Assembly: GCA_910584795.1 (NCBI GenBank)
Contig: CAJUBZ010000012.1
Location: 1 to 64,000 of the forward strand
DNA from: an uncultured Eubacterium sp.
GTDB lineage: Bacteria > Bacillota > Clostridia > Lachnospirales > Lachnospiraceae
Length of the DNA stretch: 64,000 bases
Direction of reading: 5' to 3'
The notes below the pieces were generated by a model. It did not search any database. It had not been told where the DNA came from and saw only the letters and a list, made by a program, of their open reading frames with translations. Shown piece after piece: positions 18,761-27,749 of the stretch (within the stretch, counting starts at the first letter, position 1; each line of letters begins with the position of its first letter). Made by a program: the position numbers and the translations under genes.

Positions 18761-19053
18761 ACTTGTGGTATACTATTTATTAGCAACGGAGACAGGTGCA
18801 GTAACATATTGGCAAACATTGAATAACTTAAAATATTTGTAGACAAAAAGAAAAGGAATGCTTAAAGCTAAAATCTGATACCGAATCAGATTTTAAGGAT
18901 TCACGTAGGAGAAATTATCAAATTTCTCCGTAGTTGTATCCGATGCTTTAAAAGCGTTCCTTTTCTTTTGTCTAATACCAAATATTTAAGTTATGAAGTT
19001 TGCCGATATGTTACTACGCCTGTTCCCACTACGAATAAATAAAATACCACAAG
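18761..19053. repeat. 293-base imperfect palindrome between convergent genes
   Basis: The outer ends ACTTGTGGTAT (18761-18771) and ATACCACAAGT (19043-19053) are perfect complements. Over about 105 bases each arm keeps matching the reverse complement of the other, with scattered mismatches and small gaps; matched blocks include GTAACATAT, GGCAAAC, ATAACTTAA and AGAAAAGGAA. The tip holds two more hairpins: AAAATCTGAT/ATCAGATTTT (18870-18894) and GGAGAAATT/AATTTCTCC (18908-18929). A TTTTT run follows the right end. It fills the gap between murG (+) and the HIT gene (-). It could be a MITE-like insertion now used as a terminator, or a structured RNA. No open reading frame with a ribosome site lies in it. 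Confidence 0.75.
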
Positions 19054-19068
19054 TTTTTAACAGAATGA

Positions 19069-19479
19069 CTACAAAATCTCTTTTACTTTTGCTGCGATTT
19101 TTTCAAGGCCTTCTGTATCCTGCGTTCCCGGTGTCCATTTAATATGGGCATCGTCATCATCATACCTTGGAATTACATGGATGTGCAGATGGAATACTGA
19201 CTGACCTGCCACCTCTCCATTATTCTGTAATATATTGACACCCTTACAGCCTGTTGCTTCTTTCAGAACTGCCGCAATCTTCTTTGCCACAATGTGGGCA
19301 TGTGCCAATAATTCATCCTGAATTTCAAATACATTCGCTGCATGCTCCTTTGGTATAACCAGAGCATGTCCTAATGTAGCTGGTGATATATCAAATATCG
19401 CCTTAACCTTATCATCTTCATACAACGTATTAGAAGGGATTTCTCCTGCTGCTATTTTACAAAAAATACAATCACTCAT
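19069..19479 (-). CDS. HIT family nucleotide-binding hydrolase
   Basis: A 136-residue histidine-triad protein of the HINT type, which hydrolyse phosphoramidates of AMP or GMP. The C-terminal HLHIHVIPR segment is the His-x-His-x-His triad, and the N-terminal CIFCKIAAGEIPS with DISPATLGHALVIPK is typical of the branch. Cys residues near the N-terminus could bind zinc. ATGGAGGAAACATA precedes the ATG. It lies 33 bases after the rhomboid gene and is probably the last gene of that unit. Its physiological substrate is unknown, as for most of this family. Confidence 0.92.
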   Translation of the reverse strand: MSDCIFCKIAAGEIPSNTLYEDDKVKAIFDISPATLGHALVIPKEHAANVFEIQDELLAHAHIVAKKIAAVLKEATGCKGVNILQNNGEVAGQSVFHLHIHVIPRYDDDDAHIKWTPGTQDTEGLEKIAAKVKEIL

Positions 19480-19512
19480 TATGTTTCCTCCATATATATC
19501 ATTTTTTAATTT

Positions 19513-20121
19513 TTACAAATAAAACCTTTTATTATATTGAGGATGATACAGAACAAATGCCATCATCACCCCAGCCATTGCACCACCCAGATGTGCCATC
19601 CAGTCTACGCCTTCTTCCATATTTCCAAAAACCATCAATGCAAACAAAATAATCAAACGCGGGGTCGATACCTGCCCCATCTGATTCCTGTTTTTAAATA
19701 TCATTACCAGCATGACTCCAAAAATACCAAACACTGCTCCGGATGCGCCAACACTTACAACTGCTTCATCTATTTGCATTTCTACAAATGCCGAAATTAG
19801 TGAACCACCAATACCGCAGACAAAATATGTTATAAAATATTTTATCGGTCCATATTCCTTCTCAATCTGATATCCCAGAATACCTAACATAAACATGTTA
19901 TTTAAAATATGCTCTGCACCGGAGTGGATAAACATATGGGTAATCAGTCGGTACCACTGCCCCTCTTCAAAAACATCCGGCCAGTACATCGCACCATGCT
20001 CATATAAATACAAGGTACTCTCTGTGTCTCCTAAAATTTCCATTCCAAAGAAAACGATTACATTTATAATAATCAGACCTGCAGTTATAATTGGTATATC
20101 TCTCATTCTTTCGTTATACAT
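19513..20121 (-). CDS. Rhomboid family intramembrane serine protease
   Basis: Six or so hydrophobic segments in 202 residues, with the rhomboid catalytic dyad: Ser127 in GASGAVFG and His177 in AHLGGA. The conserved HMFIHSGAEHILNNMFML region carries the oxyanion Asn. Rhomboids cut single-pass membrane proteins within the bilayer. The gene follows the large GT2::TagF fusion by 26 bases and precedes the HIT gene, so it is probably co-transcribed with both. A link to envelope polymer enzymes is only suggested by position. Confidence 0.88.
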   Translation of the reverse strand: MYNERMRDIPIITAGLIIINVIVFFGMEILGDTESTLYLYEHGAMYWPDVFEEGQWYRLITHMFIHSGAEHILNNMFMLGILGYQIEKEYGPIKYFITYFVCGIGGSLISAFVEMQIDEAVVSVGASGAVFGIFGVMLVMIFKNRNQMGQVSTPRLIILFALMVFGNMEEGVDWMAHLGGAMAGVMMAFVLYHPQYNKRFYL

Positions 20122-20147
20122 ATGCTTGTTCCTATTTCCTCTATCTG

Positions 20148-22964
20148 TTAATTCTTATTCATATAGTCATTTATTATTTTAGAAATCCGCTCACAACTAT
20201 GTCCGTCACATCCTGTCATATATTTCTTAATAAAGGATTCATGTTTTTCCGAAACAGTATGCTTACTACTATCTACCAGATAATTCTCTAAAGCCTCCTG
20301 ATCTTGATATACATCTCCAGGAAGATCTTCCGGATAATTCAGATAAAATCCTCTATTATATATCGCCAGATCATAGCAGAAAAATGCAATCGGCTTATTT
20401 AATAATGCGTATTCAAATATAACTGATGAATAATCCGTTATGAGCATATCCGAGATAAACATTAAATCATTCGTAGAGAAATCTCTCATCACTTTAATAT
20501 TATTATATTTGTGCGGAATAATATCATTTTTCATAACCGGATGAGGACATATCAAAAACTGCTGATTGGGCAGCAACTTTTCTGACAATCTATCAAAATC
20601 AATCTCTGGCTTAAATATCTGTCTCCCCTCACCAACATCTCTGAATGTTGGTGCATAAATAATGACAAATTTCTCCTTTAATTCCGGATATTTTTCATAT
20701 ATAGCTTTCTTTTTCGTCTCAATATATTCCTGATTGAAGAAATCATCGGTTCGCGGTGCTCCCATCGCCTTTACTTTTCTTAAATTAATATCAAACGCAT
20801 CTGCATAAATTGGACGGATTCTCTCACCACTGACAATCATCATGTTATACTGGGCATGCGTCGCTCTATCAGTGTTTATAGACATGTTAGTTCCCCTTTG
20901 TCCAAACTTTTTAAAAGCTCCACACGCATGCCATAACTGAATCACTCTCTGCTCCGGCTTCAAATCAAAATATCTAAGATATTTGACATAATCATCTGTA
21001 ACAATTACTTTACTTGTGGCGATTAATTTAATCATCTTCAGCATTGCAGGAATACCATGTGGCAGCATTGCTGCACAGACAACTTTATTTCCCTTTACAT
21101 AAGGATAAAGTGCCTTCATATTACCTTCTAATTCTCCATCCTTTCGAATTGTTACAAATAAAACACGATGTACTACCTTTTTCTGACTGTAATACTCTAT
21201 TGCTTTCTTCATAATCTTTTCATTAAAAGTTTTTGGCTCATGATCTATTAACTTTACAAAGGATTCAACCTGATTTATTATAATATTCTCATGATTCAAA
21301 TCCACAGGAATATCCTGAAAATACTGCTCTGACCAATCTCTTGCTTCATCAGTTCCTATATAATCTAAAAATGTATCTTCTACGTCATTATATATAATAA
21401 TGCCATCATTAAAAAACAGATACGAGCCTTTCTGATACATCTCTTCAAACCTGGATAATACCGTTTCTTCATCCCCTAGATTCAACTGTTTAATAAAGTC
21501 TGTCTTAAAGAATTTATTTGCCAAAGTTCTATCAAAACATAATGCCTGATTATATTCCATCTTTGTTGACAAAGAATCCTGTGCCAATTTGTTTACATAA
21601 ACAGGTTGTGCTTCCCCAAACGTATTATGGTATATCACCTCAGATATGAAATCTCTGTTTCCTTTAAGAAATCTTTTAAACACATATTTGAATGCATTAT
21701 TGGCATACACTACCTTATCATCACAGAAAACAATATATTGTGTATCCGCTTGCTTTATTACCTTATTCTGTAATTCTTTTTCAGTGTCTGCTTTTATATA
21801 AAAAACATTTCCATATACAAGACTGTTTTCTTCAACTACTGTTCTCATATCCTCTGGAACAACAATCCTTATTCCAACAAGATTCTGTTTCGTAAGACTT
21901 CTTAGACATTCGATAAATTCTTTTTTACGCTCTTGTTCTCCATATAAAACTGCCGTAAAAACAGCCCTCTGTAATACCTCTTCCTTACTCCCGCATAAAT
22001 CAAATAACTGAATATCGGGATTTTCATCTGCTATCAATGAAATATTTTTTACATCTAGAATCTGAATTTTCTCTTGTATTTCAGAAACAATTAATTTGGC
22101 TGTCTCCTCCTTTAAACTCCAAATCTTAGAATAAAACTGCCTGATTAATATATTCAATTCCTTAAATATAATTTTATTTAAATAATCTGCAATATCAGAA
22201 TTTTTTCTAGCCTCTTTAATTGTTTTATACTCTGTATAATCTCTTAAAATGCTCTCCGTTGCACATTCTAAAATAATTCTGTGAGCCTCAATATAATCTT
22301 TTACTTTGGAATCAGTGATTGTCTCTGTAATAGCATTTCCTTCACCATTTAATCTTCTGTAATGAAATATAATCTCGTTATATCCTGCAATTTTTTGAAT
22401 GTGATACACATAGTTCATTAAGAATGCACCATCTTCTGAATATGAGATTGAAGGTAGTCTGAAATGATACTGGTCTATAACATCCTTTTTAAATAATTTG
22501 TTGGAAAGTGAGAATGTCCATAGTATTCTGGCATCATATTTGTCAATGATATCTTCCTCCATTAACTCCTCAATGTCTCGTACTCTGGTTGTTGTATAAT
22601 TATCAAAAATATCATACCCTGCAATTACTAACTCTGCTCTTTTCCTTGTCGCTGTATTATACATCCCTTCCAGTGCAGTTAATTCTAAAATATCATCAGA
22701 ATCAAAGAAAAAAATGTACTCTCCTTTTGCCACATCCAATCCTGCATTTCTGGCAGAAGATGGTCCACCGTTCTCCTTATCGATTACATTTAATTTTGTG
22801 TATTTTTTTTCGTACTCCCGTAATATTTCCAATGTATTATCCTTGGAACCATCATTCACTACGATAACCTCATAGTCATCAATGGTTTGATTTAATACAC
22901 TCTCAAGAGTCTCTTCTAAATATAAAGCTGCATTATATGCAGCCATAATTACCGAAATTTTCAC
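20148..22964 (-). CDS. Three-part GT2 :: degenerate GT2 :: TagF-like glycerophosphotransferase
   Basis: A 938-residue polymer enzyme. Residues 1-240 are a complete GT2 domain (VKISVIMAAYN; FFDSDD at 86-91). Residues about 335-530 look like a second GT2 fold without a clear catalytic core. Residues about 600-938 are a TagF-like domain with LITDYSSVIFEYALLNKP; its usual WHGTP loop reads WHACG at 678-682. The start is taken as GTG at 22964, with AAGGGG six bases upstream. A longer frame to 23018 would run across the promoter. It may glycosylate and extend a teichoic-acid-like chain. Confidence 0.82.
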   Translation of the reverse strand: MKISVIMAAYNAALYLEETLESVLNQTIDDYEVIVVNDGSKDNTLEILREYEKKYTKLNVIDKENGGPSSARNAGLDVAKGEYIFFFDSDDILELTALEGMYNTATRKRAELVIAGYDIFDNYTTTRVRDIEELMEEDIIDKYDARILWTFSLSNKLFKKDVIDQYHFRLPSISYSEDGAFLMNYVYHIQKIAGYNEIIFHYRRLNGEGNAITETITDSKVKDYIEAHRIILECATESILRDYTEYKTIKEARKNSDIADYLNKIIFKELNILIRQFYSKIWSLKEETAKLIVSEIQEKIQILDVKNISLIADENPDIQLFDLCGSKEEVLQRAVFTAVLYGEQERKKEFIECLRSLTKQNLVGIRIVVPEDMRTVVEENSLVYGNVFYIKADTEKELQNKVIKQADTQYIVFCDDKVVYANNAFKYVFKRFLKGNRDFISEVIYHNTFGEAQPVYVNKLAQDSLSTKMEYNQALCFDRTLANKFFKTDFIKQLNLGDEETVLSRFEEMYQKGSYLFFNDGIIIYNDVEDTFLDYIGTDEARDWSEQYFQDIPVDLNHENIIINQVESFVKLIDHEPKTFNEKIMKKAIEYYSQKKVVHRVLFVTIRKDGELEGNMKALYPYVKGNKVVCAAMLPHGIPAMLKMIKLIATSKVIVTDDYVKYLRYFDLKPEQRVIQLWHACGAFKKFGQRGTNMSINTDRATHAQYNMMIVSGERIRPIYADAFDINLRKVKAMGAPRTDDFFNQEYIETKKKAIYEKYPELKEKFVIIYAPTFRDVGEGRQIFKPEIDFDRLSEKLLPNQQFLICPHPVMKNDIIPHKYNNIKVMRDFSTNDLMFISDMLITDYSSVIFEYALLNKPIAFFCYDLAIYNRGFYLNYPEDLPGDVYQDQEALENYLVDSSKHTVSEKHESFIKKYMTGCDGHSCERISKIINDYMNKN

Positions 22965-22999
22965 TTTGTGCCCCTTTATACTTTTATATTTTCTAGTAC

Positions 23000-23029
23000 A
23001 TAATACCATATATTGCATTATGTTATCAA
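23000..23029 (-). promoter_or_regulatory. Promoter of the 22964-19069 unit
   Basis: TTGATA (23029-23024), an 18-base spacer and TATTAT (23005-23000) on the minus strand. It sits just upstream of the GTG at 22964 and supports that start. Confidence 0.5.
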
Positions 23030-23085
23030 GCCTGTCACAGTTCAGCTTTCATTTTGAAACCACCGGCAAACCCATGACAATCCTG

Positions 23086-23114
23086 TTGTTTATTATTCTT
23101 TACTATGCTAAAAT
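23086..23114 (+). promoter_or_regulatory. Promoter of the acyltransferase gene
   Basis: TTGTTT (23086-23091), a 17-base spacer and TAAAAT (23109-23114) with a TGC extension in front of the -10 box. It places the start near 23121 and supports ATG 23161 over the longer frame opening at 22966. Confidence 0.5.
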
Positions 23115-23160
23115 TATTAATTATTATTGTTTTGTTTTTTATAACAGATTGGAGTTTATA

Positions 23161-24219
23161 ATGATTTTCTTTTTATTATTATTTTTATTAATTACATTGA
23201 AATCCATAAATATCTGCACAAATGAAAACCACTTTAATACGAACTATTTAAGTATTGAAAATACAAATGTAATTAAAGGTATTTTTGTTATTCTTGTCAT
23301 CTTTTCACATAGTTCACAATACATTACTTTAGACAGTGTGTATGATAATCCATATTCTTCTTTTATGAAGTTTATGGGGCAGATGATTGTATCTGTATTT
23401 TTATTTTACTCCGGATACGGAATTATGGAATCCTTAAAAAAGAAAAAATTTTCATATATTAAAACAATTCCAACAAAAAGATTTTTAAAAGTACTAATCA
23501 ATTTTGATATTGCCGTATTACTATATCTGGTTTTAAATCTTATTTTAGGCACACATTATGATATAAAAACGACAATATTATCCTTTATTGGCTGGGAAAA
23601 CATCGGAAACTCAAACTGGTATATATTAGCTGTTTTAGTTTTATACATTTTAACATTCATTTCATTCTTTCCTATGAAATGGTGGAATGACAGCAAATCT
23701 CTTTATATATATGCTGCCTTTTTTACTATATTATCAATTGGTTTTGTTTATTTTGAGATGAAAATGGGAAAACAAAGTTATTACTATAATACAATTATTT
23801 TGTATGCACTTGGTATATGGTATTCTTTGCTAAAAAAATACATTGAAAATATTACTTTAAAAAATGATGTTATTTATTCTGCCATAAGTGCGTTATTGCT
23901 GCTGCTTTTATATCTTTCTTATAATAACAGATCCTCTTTTGGTATTGAGTCCTATAGTTTATGGGCAGTTTGCTTCACAATTACACTAATACTATTTTCA
24001 ATGAAAATAAGTTTTAATAATACAATTCTTTCATGGTTTGGAACGCATATTTTTAGTGTGTATATTTTACAAAGAATTCCTATGATGATACTACATTATT
24101 TTGGTGTAACTCAAAACCATAAATACTTTTTCATTGTTTTATCTATTATCGCTACCATTTGTCTTGCACATATATTTGACAATCTCACCGGAAAAATGTG
24201 GAAAAGAATTGCTTCTTAA
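23161..24219 (+). CDS. Acyltransferase 3 family membrane protein
   Basis: A 352-residue polytopic membrane protein of about ten hydrophobic helices. The start of the family is recognisable: IENTNVIKGIFVILVIFSHSSQY, with the conserved His (FSH) used by acyltransferase-3 enzymes, then VSVFLFYSGYGI. Members transfer acetyl or other acyl groups to sugars and polymers at the membrane, so decoration of the local glycan is a fair guess. The ATG at 23161 has GGAG six bases upstream; the frame continues further upstream but would cross two promoters. The gene stands alone, divergent from the GT2::TagF gene, and ends at a strong terminator. Confidence 0.72.
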   Translation: MIFFLLLFLLITLKSINICTNENHFNTNYLSIENTNVIKGIFVILVIFSHSSQYITLDSVYDNPYSSFMKFMGQMIVSVFLFYSGYGIMESLKKKKFSYIKTIPTKRFLKVLINFDIAVLLYLVLNLILGTHYDIKTTILSFIGWENIGNSNWYILAVLVLYILTFISFFPMKWWNDSKSLYIYAAFFTILSIGFVYFEMKMGKQSYYYNTIILYALGIWYSLLKKYIENITLKNDVIYSAISALLLLLLYLSYNNRSSFGIESYSLWAVCFTITLILFSMKISFNNTILSWFGTHIFSVYILQRIPMMILHYFGVTQNHKYFFIVLSIIATICLAHIFDNLTGKMWKRIAS

Positions 24220-24220
24220 A

Positions 24221-24264
24221 AAAAACTGTTAAACACATTATTGCGTTTAACAGTTTTCTTTTTT
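24221..24264. terminator. Bidirectional terminator
   Basis: AAAACTGTTAAAC (24222-24234) pairs with GTTTAACAGTTTT (24245-24257), a perfect 13-base stem with a 10-base loop and A/T-runs on both sides. It separates convergent genes. Confidence 0.85.
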
Positions 24265-24278
24265 TAATGCACCAAAAC

Positions 24279-25286
24279 TTATTTTACATATATATCCTTA
24301 ATCACCTCACAAGGATTCTCTGATACTTCATATGAAAAATACTGAGTAAAAATTTTATTTATCTCCCGATATCCTTTTAAATACTGTGTTATATTATTTA
24401 AATCTTCCACATGTAAATGAGGAAATCTCCTTTTCATAAATTTTTCAAAATTATTGTCAACATAGTTGATACTATAAACAGGTTTCTCCCTGCCAGACAT
24501 ATAAGATGCATACATACCGCTGTTTGTAAACAAATATTCTGCAAAGTATAATATTCTTCTCGAATCCAATGCCTTATTGATATATGCAAACTTATCTGTG
24601 TACTCACTGCCCAGAGTTATTGCATGATTTAATATTTCATCACTATTTGTTATAACAAAATATGATGAATCTATACTGTCTAAAACTTTCTTCAAATCAA
24701 ACTTCTCGTATGGTGAAGGCACATCTTCTTTTACTTTTCCATTTGTTAAAATAGCAATAACCTTCTTCCCTTTCATTTGAGGAAACATAATTTCATATTT
24801 TTCACGGGATTCTCTTTCCGCCTTTTCGCGTCTCATATTCCATGCCATAGGTGTTACAACATTCTCAATCACCTGGGAATTAGGAATATTATAACACTTT
24901 GTATAGACCTCTTTTGTAAAAGGTGACCCTGCAATAATATAATCAAATCCCTTAAACGAATTTGTTTTTTTATAATCAGACTCTGTCTCTACACGGTTCA
25001 ATGCCTTAAACTGATAATCATAAGGAACTCCAATTAATACTTTTTTACCCGTTTTATATTTCTTTGCCTGAATTGAGGCATCGACACAAATCACATTCTC
25101 TACTGTGTTGCAGTAACGTTTCTTCGCATCTTTAAATCCTTTTTTTGCCATTCTGTTTTTAGATGTTTCATCCGCCATAAAATAACTGATTTCAAAATCA
25201 TCAACATTGTTTTTTAAGTATTTCTGTACCAGTCTTAAGTCTGGTGTTAAACCTCTTTTTCTTGAACTTGAAATTGATATTTTCAT
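24279..25286 (-). CDS. Divergent GT-B protein, probably glycerophosphotransferase-like
   Basis: No family was recognised directly in these 335 residues. The order of segments parallels TagF-like enzymes: a FDYIIAGSPFTKEVYTKCY stretch where TagF proteins have DYIISANPFLTS, VIEN where they have EEGYPRND, KKVIAILTNG where they have KKIILYAPTW, and ILYFAEYLFTNSGMYASYMSGREKPVYSI in place of the SDYSS loop. The WHGTP motif is not visible, so function and activity are open. The ATG at 25286 has GGAG six bases upstream, 10 bases after the stop of the GT2 gene. It ends the tarI-tarJ-GT2 operon and may act on the same ribitol-phosphate polymer. Confidence 0.55.
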   Translation of the reverse strand: MKISISSSRKRGLTPDLRLVQKYLKNNVDDFEISYFMADETSKNRMAKKGFKDAKKRYCNTVENVICVDASIQAKKYKTGKKVLIGVPYDYQFKALNRVETESDYKKTNSFKGFDYIIAGSPFTKEVYTKCYNIPNSQVIENVVTPMAWNMRREKAERESREKYEIMFPQMKGKKVIAILTNGKVKEDVPSPYEKFDLKKVLDSIDSSYFVITNSDEILNHAITLGSEYTDKFAYINKALDSRRILYFAEYLFTNSGMYASYMSGREKPVYSINYVDNNFEKFMKRRFPHLHVEDLNNITQYLKGYREINKIFTQYFSYEVSENPCEVIKDIYVK

Positions 25287-25296
25287 ATACACTCCA

Positions 25297-26664
25297 CTAT
25301 TCCATCCACAGAATATCCTCTGTAGAAAACTCATTCAACATAACATCTGTTCCATCAATATGAATCCCCCATCTCGCCTCTTTCCAGCTGCATGGCAGAT
25401 TAATAACAAACCCGGCATTTTTATAATTTCTGTAAACCTTATCTAAAATATATTTTTTTACCTTACAGGGATATTTCTCGGCAATAATCCTCTGTCCGTC
25501 CCGCTCTGCGAATATATAATCATCTTCTTTCATTGCATATAATGGTGTTGCAAATCTGCCACGAATCCAGCCTTCATAACCCTGCTTACGGGTTCGTCCT
25601 AAAATCTTAACTGTTCTTTCAGAAATGTTTCCCAACACATAATCTTTATACTTTATCTCAACATCATCATCCACAACATTACACAAGCTATAAATTCTTT
25701 TTCCTTCTTTAAAAGAGAACATTGCCTCTTTAATATATGCAGACGTATCGATTTCATTGATAATATCCTCTGATATTTCTTTCAGAACCATCGTAAGGCC
25801 TTCTTTAAAATCTTTTAAGCCCTGTGTATCTAAAGTGTTCAAAACTGCTTCTCTATGACTCGGGAAAAAATAGAGCCTCAGGTGATTTGCTATCACAAAC
25901 TGCACATATGGAATCACCTCTCCCTTTACTTTAATACTATAATCCATCAGTCTCATATAACCATTTTCTAAAAATGCACGATAACGTTCCTTCTTTCTCC
26001 AAGAAGTATCGACCAAAGACGATTCATCTTCTGCTTTTCTATAATAATATATTGCATCCTTTATAAGACCATATTTTCCTTCTTTTATAATTGCCTGGTT
26101 TAATGCCAAAGCATCTTCCCAGAAACTTAACTCTTTATCAAACCTGACAGAACGCTTTGCAGCCTTCCTAAGAAATACACCACCAATATAATACTGTGGG
26201 AACTGATAATCCTCTGTTATATCTACAACTTCTCTCTCTTCAAATCTCCAGTTAGATTTATGTTCCCCTTCCTGTCTTCCTTTTAATAAAATTTTTGAAG
26301 CTGCAATATGAATATCCTCATGCTTCAGAAAATAGTTCTGAACTTTTTCTAACGCTTCAGCATCTAGATAATCATCAGAATCCAAAAATCCGATAATTAC
26401 ATTTCTTTTATATTTGCATTTATTTATTCCATAATTTCTGGCTTCCGACACCCCTCTATTTTGTTTGAAATGAGTCACAATAATATTACGGGGATATTTT
26501 TTCTTATATTCATTACAGATTTTCAAAGAATTATCACTGCTTGCATCATCAATCAAATGTATACAGATATTTTCTTTAAAAGATAATGTCTGATGAATCA
26601 AACTTTCTATGGTCTCTGTAAGATAATTCTCTGCATTATAAACCGGTATTATAATTCTATACAT
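25297..26664 (-). CDS. GT2 glycosyltransferase with a C-terminal accessory domain
   Basis: Residues 1-230 of this 455-residue protein are a GT2 domain (YRIIIPVYNAENYLTETIESLI; FLDSDDYLD near residue 95). About 230-320 are helical, and 330-455 look like a beta-rich domain with no catalytic motif. Some wall teichoic acid glycosyltransferases such as TarS also have C-terminal beta domains, and the gene lies directly downstream of tarI and tarJ. Glycosylation of poly(ribitol phosphate) is therefore plausible, but it is not shown by the sequence itself. GGGGG precedes the ATG. Confidence 0.78.
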   Translation of the reverse strand: MYRIIIPVYNAENYLTETIESLIHQTLSFKENICIHLIDDASSDNSLKICNEYKKKYPRNIIVTHFKQNRGVSEARNYGINKCKYKRNVIIGFLDSDDYLDAEALEKVQNYFLKHEDIHIAASKILLKGRQEGEHKSNWRFEEREVVDITEDYQFPQYYIGGVFLRKAAKRSVRFDKELSFWEDALALNQAIIKEGKYGLIKDAIYYYRKAEDESSLVDTSWRKKERYRAFLENGYMRLMDYSIKVKGEVIPYVQFVIANHLRLYFFPSHREAVLNTLDTQGLKDFKEGLTMVLKEISEDIINEIDTSAYIKEAMFSFKEGKRIYSLCNVVDDDVEIKYKDYVLGNISERTVKILGRTRKQGYEGWIRGRFATPLYAMKEDDYIFAERDGQRIIAEKYPCKVKKYILDKVYRNYKNAGFVINLPCSWKEARWGIHIDGTDVMLNEFSTEDILWME

Positions 26665-26686
26665 TGTATTCCCCCTTTTTTATGCA

Positions 26687-27712
26687 CTACTTGTCCCACT
26701 TCATAATTGTTTTTCCAAAAGACTTCTGAATATCGAGTTCAAATGCCTTTTTCATATCTTTAATATTTCTCACAGGAACAACTGCTCCCACAATATTCGA
26801 AAGATAATTTACAATCTCAGGATTTGTCTCATAAAGAGAAACTGTCTTCTCAAAATCCGCTCTTCCACTTCTGCTGCTGCCGAAAATTCTAAGTCCCTTC
26901 TCCAAGACCATTCTCGTATTAATTGGAACCGGATACTCTGACACGCCAAGAATTGATATCGTCCCTTCTGGATTAATATAATCTATAATCTGATTAATCG
27001 CCTTACCGGAACCTGCTCCTCCGACACATTCAAAAGCGTGATCTATTCTTAAATCCTCTGGAATATGTCCGACAGTATATATTCCATCTGCAAATGTAAA
27101 ATCTGATAACTTGTCCTCACTGATACCAAATATATATAACTTTACATCTGGAAACATGCTCTTAAAAAATGTTGCTGTAATATAACCGAGGTTTCCATCT
27201 CCCCATATTCCAACAATATTTCTCCTTTTGTGAGCTATCTTATCAAATCTTCCAATTGCATGCACGCTGACACTTACTATCTCCGTAAAAGCAGCAACCG
27301 TATCATCGATGCCTTCCGGCAGTCTAACCAGACGCTCCGGCTTAATCTGAACATACTCCTGCATAAATCCATCGAATCCGCTCGCCCTGAATTTACTTGA
27401 CCTTAAGTAATTTTCGGCAATTACTTCATCTTCCTCTGTTGGCGTATTTGGTATCATAACAACTTTATCTCCCGGCTGAAACGTTCCAGACGGATCTCTA
27501 ATAACCACACCAATAGATTCGTGAATCAATGCCATCGGTAATTTCTGCTTCAACACTTCTGCATCCCTTAACCCCTGATAATAACGCTGGTCTGCATTAC
27601 ATATAGACAAATACGTTGGTCTGACAATAGTGTCTTCCCCATTTAGATCTATATCACTATATGCTATTTCGAATTTTCTTGGCGCTACTAATCTGTATAT
27701 ATTATTAATCAT
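26687..27712 (-). CDS. tarJ: Ribulose-5-phosphate reductase (ribitol-5-phosphate dehydrogenase) TarJ
   Basis: A 341-residue zinc-type medium-chain dehydrogenase. TarJ reduces D-ribulose 5-phosphate to D-ribitol 5-phosphate with NADPH. The family start (INNIYRLVAPRKFEI), CNADQRYYQG with the zinc-site Cys, ALIHESIG with the His-Glu pair, and the Rossmann-like VGIWGDGNLGYITA are present. It sits 37 bases after tarI, the cytidylyltransferase that uses its product. Together they supply CDP-ribitol, the donor for ribitol-phosphate teichoic acids. Confidence 0.9.
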   Translation of the reverse strand: MINNIYRLVAPRKFEIAYSDIDLNGEDTIVRPTYLSICNADQRYYQGLRDAEVLKQKLPMALIHESIGVVIRDPSGTFQPGDKVVMIPNTPTEEDEVIAENYLRSSKFRASGFDGFMQEYVQIKPERLVRLPEGIDDTVAAFTEIVSVSVHAIGRFDKIAHKRRNIVGIWGDGNLGYITATFFKSMFPDVKLYIFGISEDKLSDFTFADGIYTVGHIPEDLRIDHAFECVGGAGSGKAINQIIDYINPEGTISILGVSEYPVPINTRMVLEKGLRIFGSSRSGRADFEKTVSLYETNPEIVNYLSNIVGAVVPVRNIKDMKKAFELDIQKSFGKTIMKWDK

Positions 27713-27749
27713 TTCAAACTCTCCATTTCTTAACAGTAAATGTGCCTTT

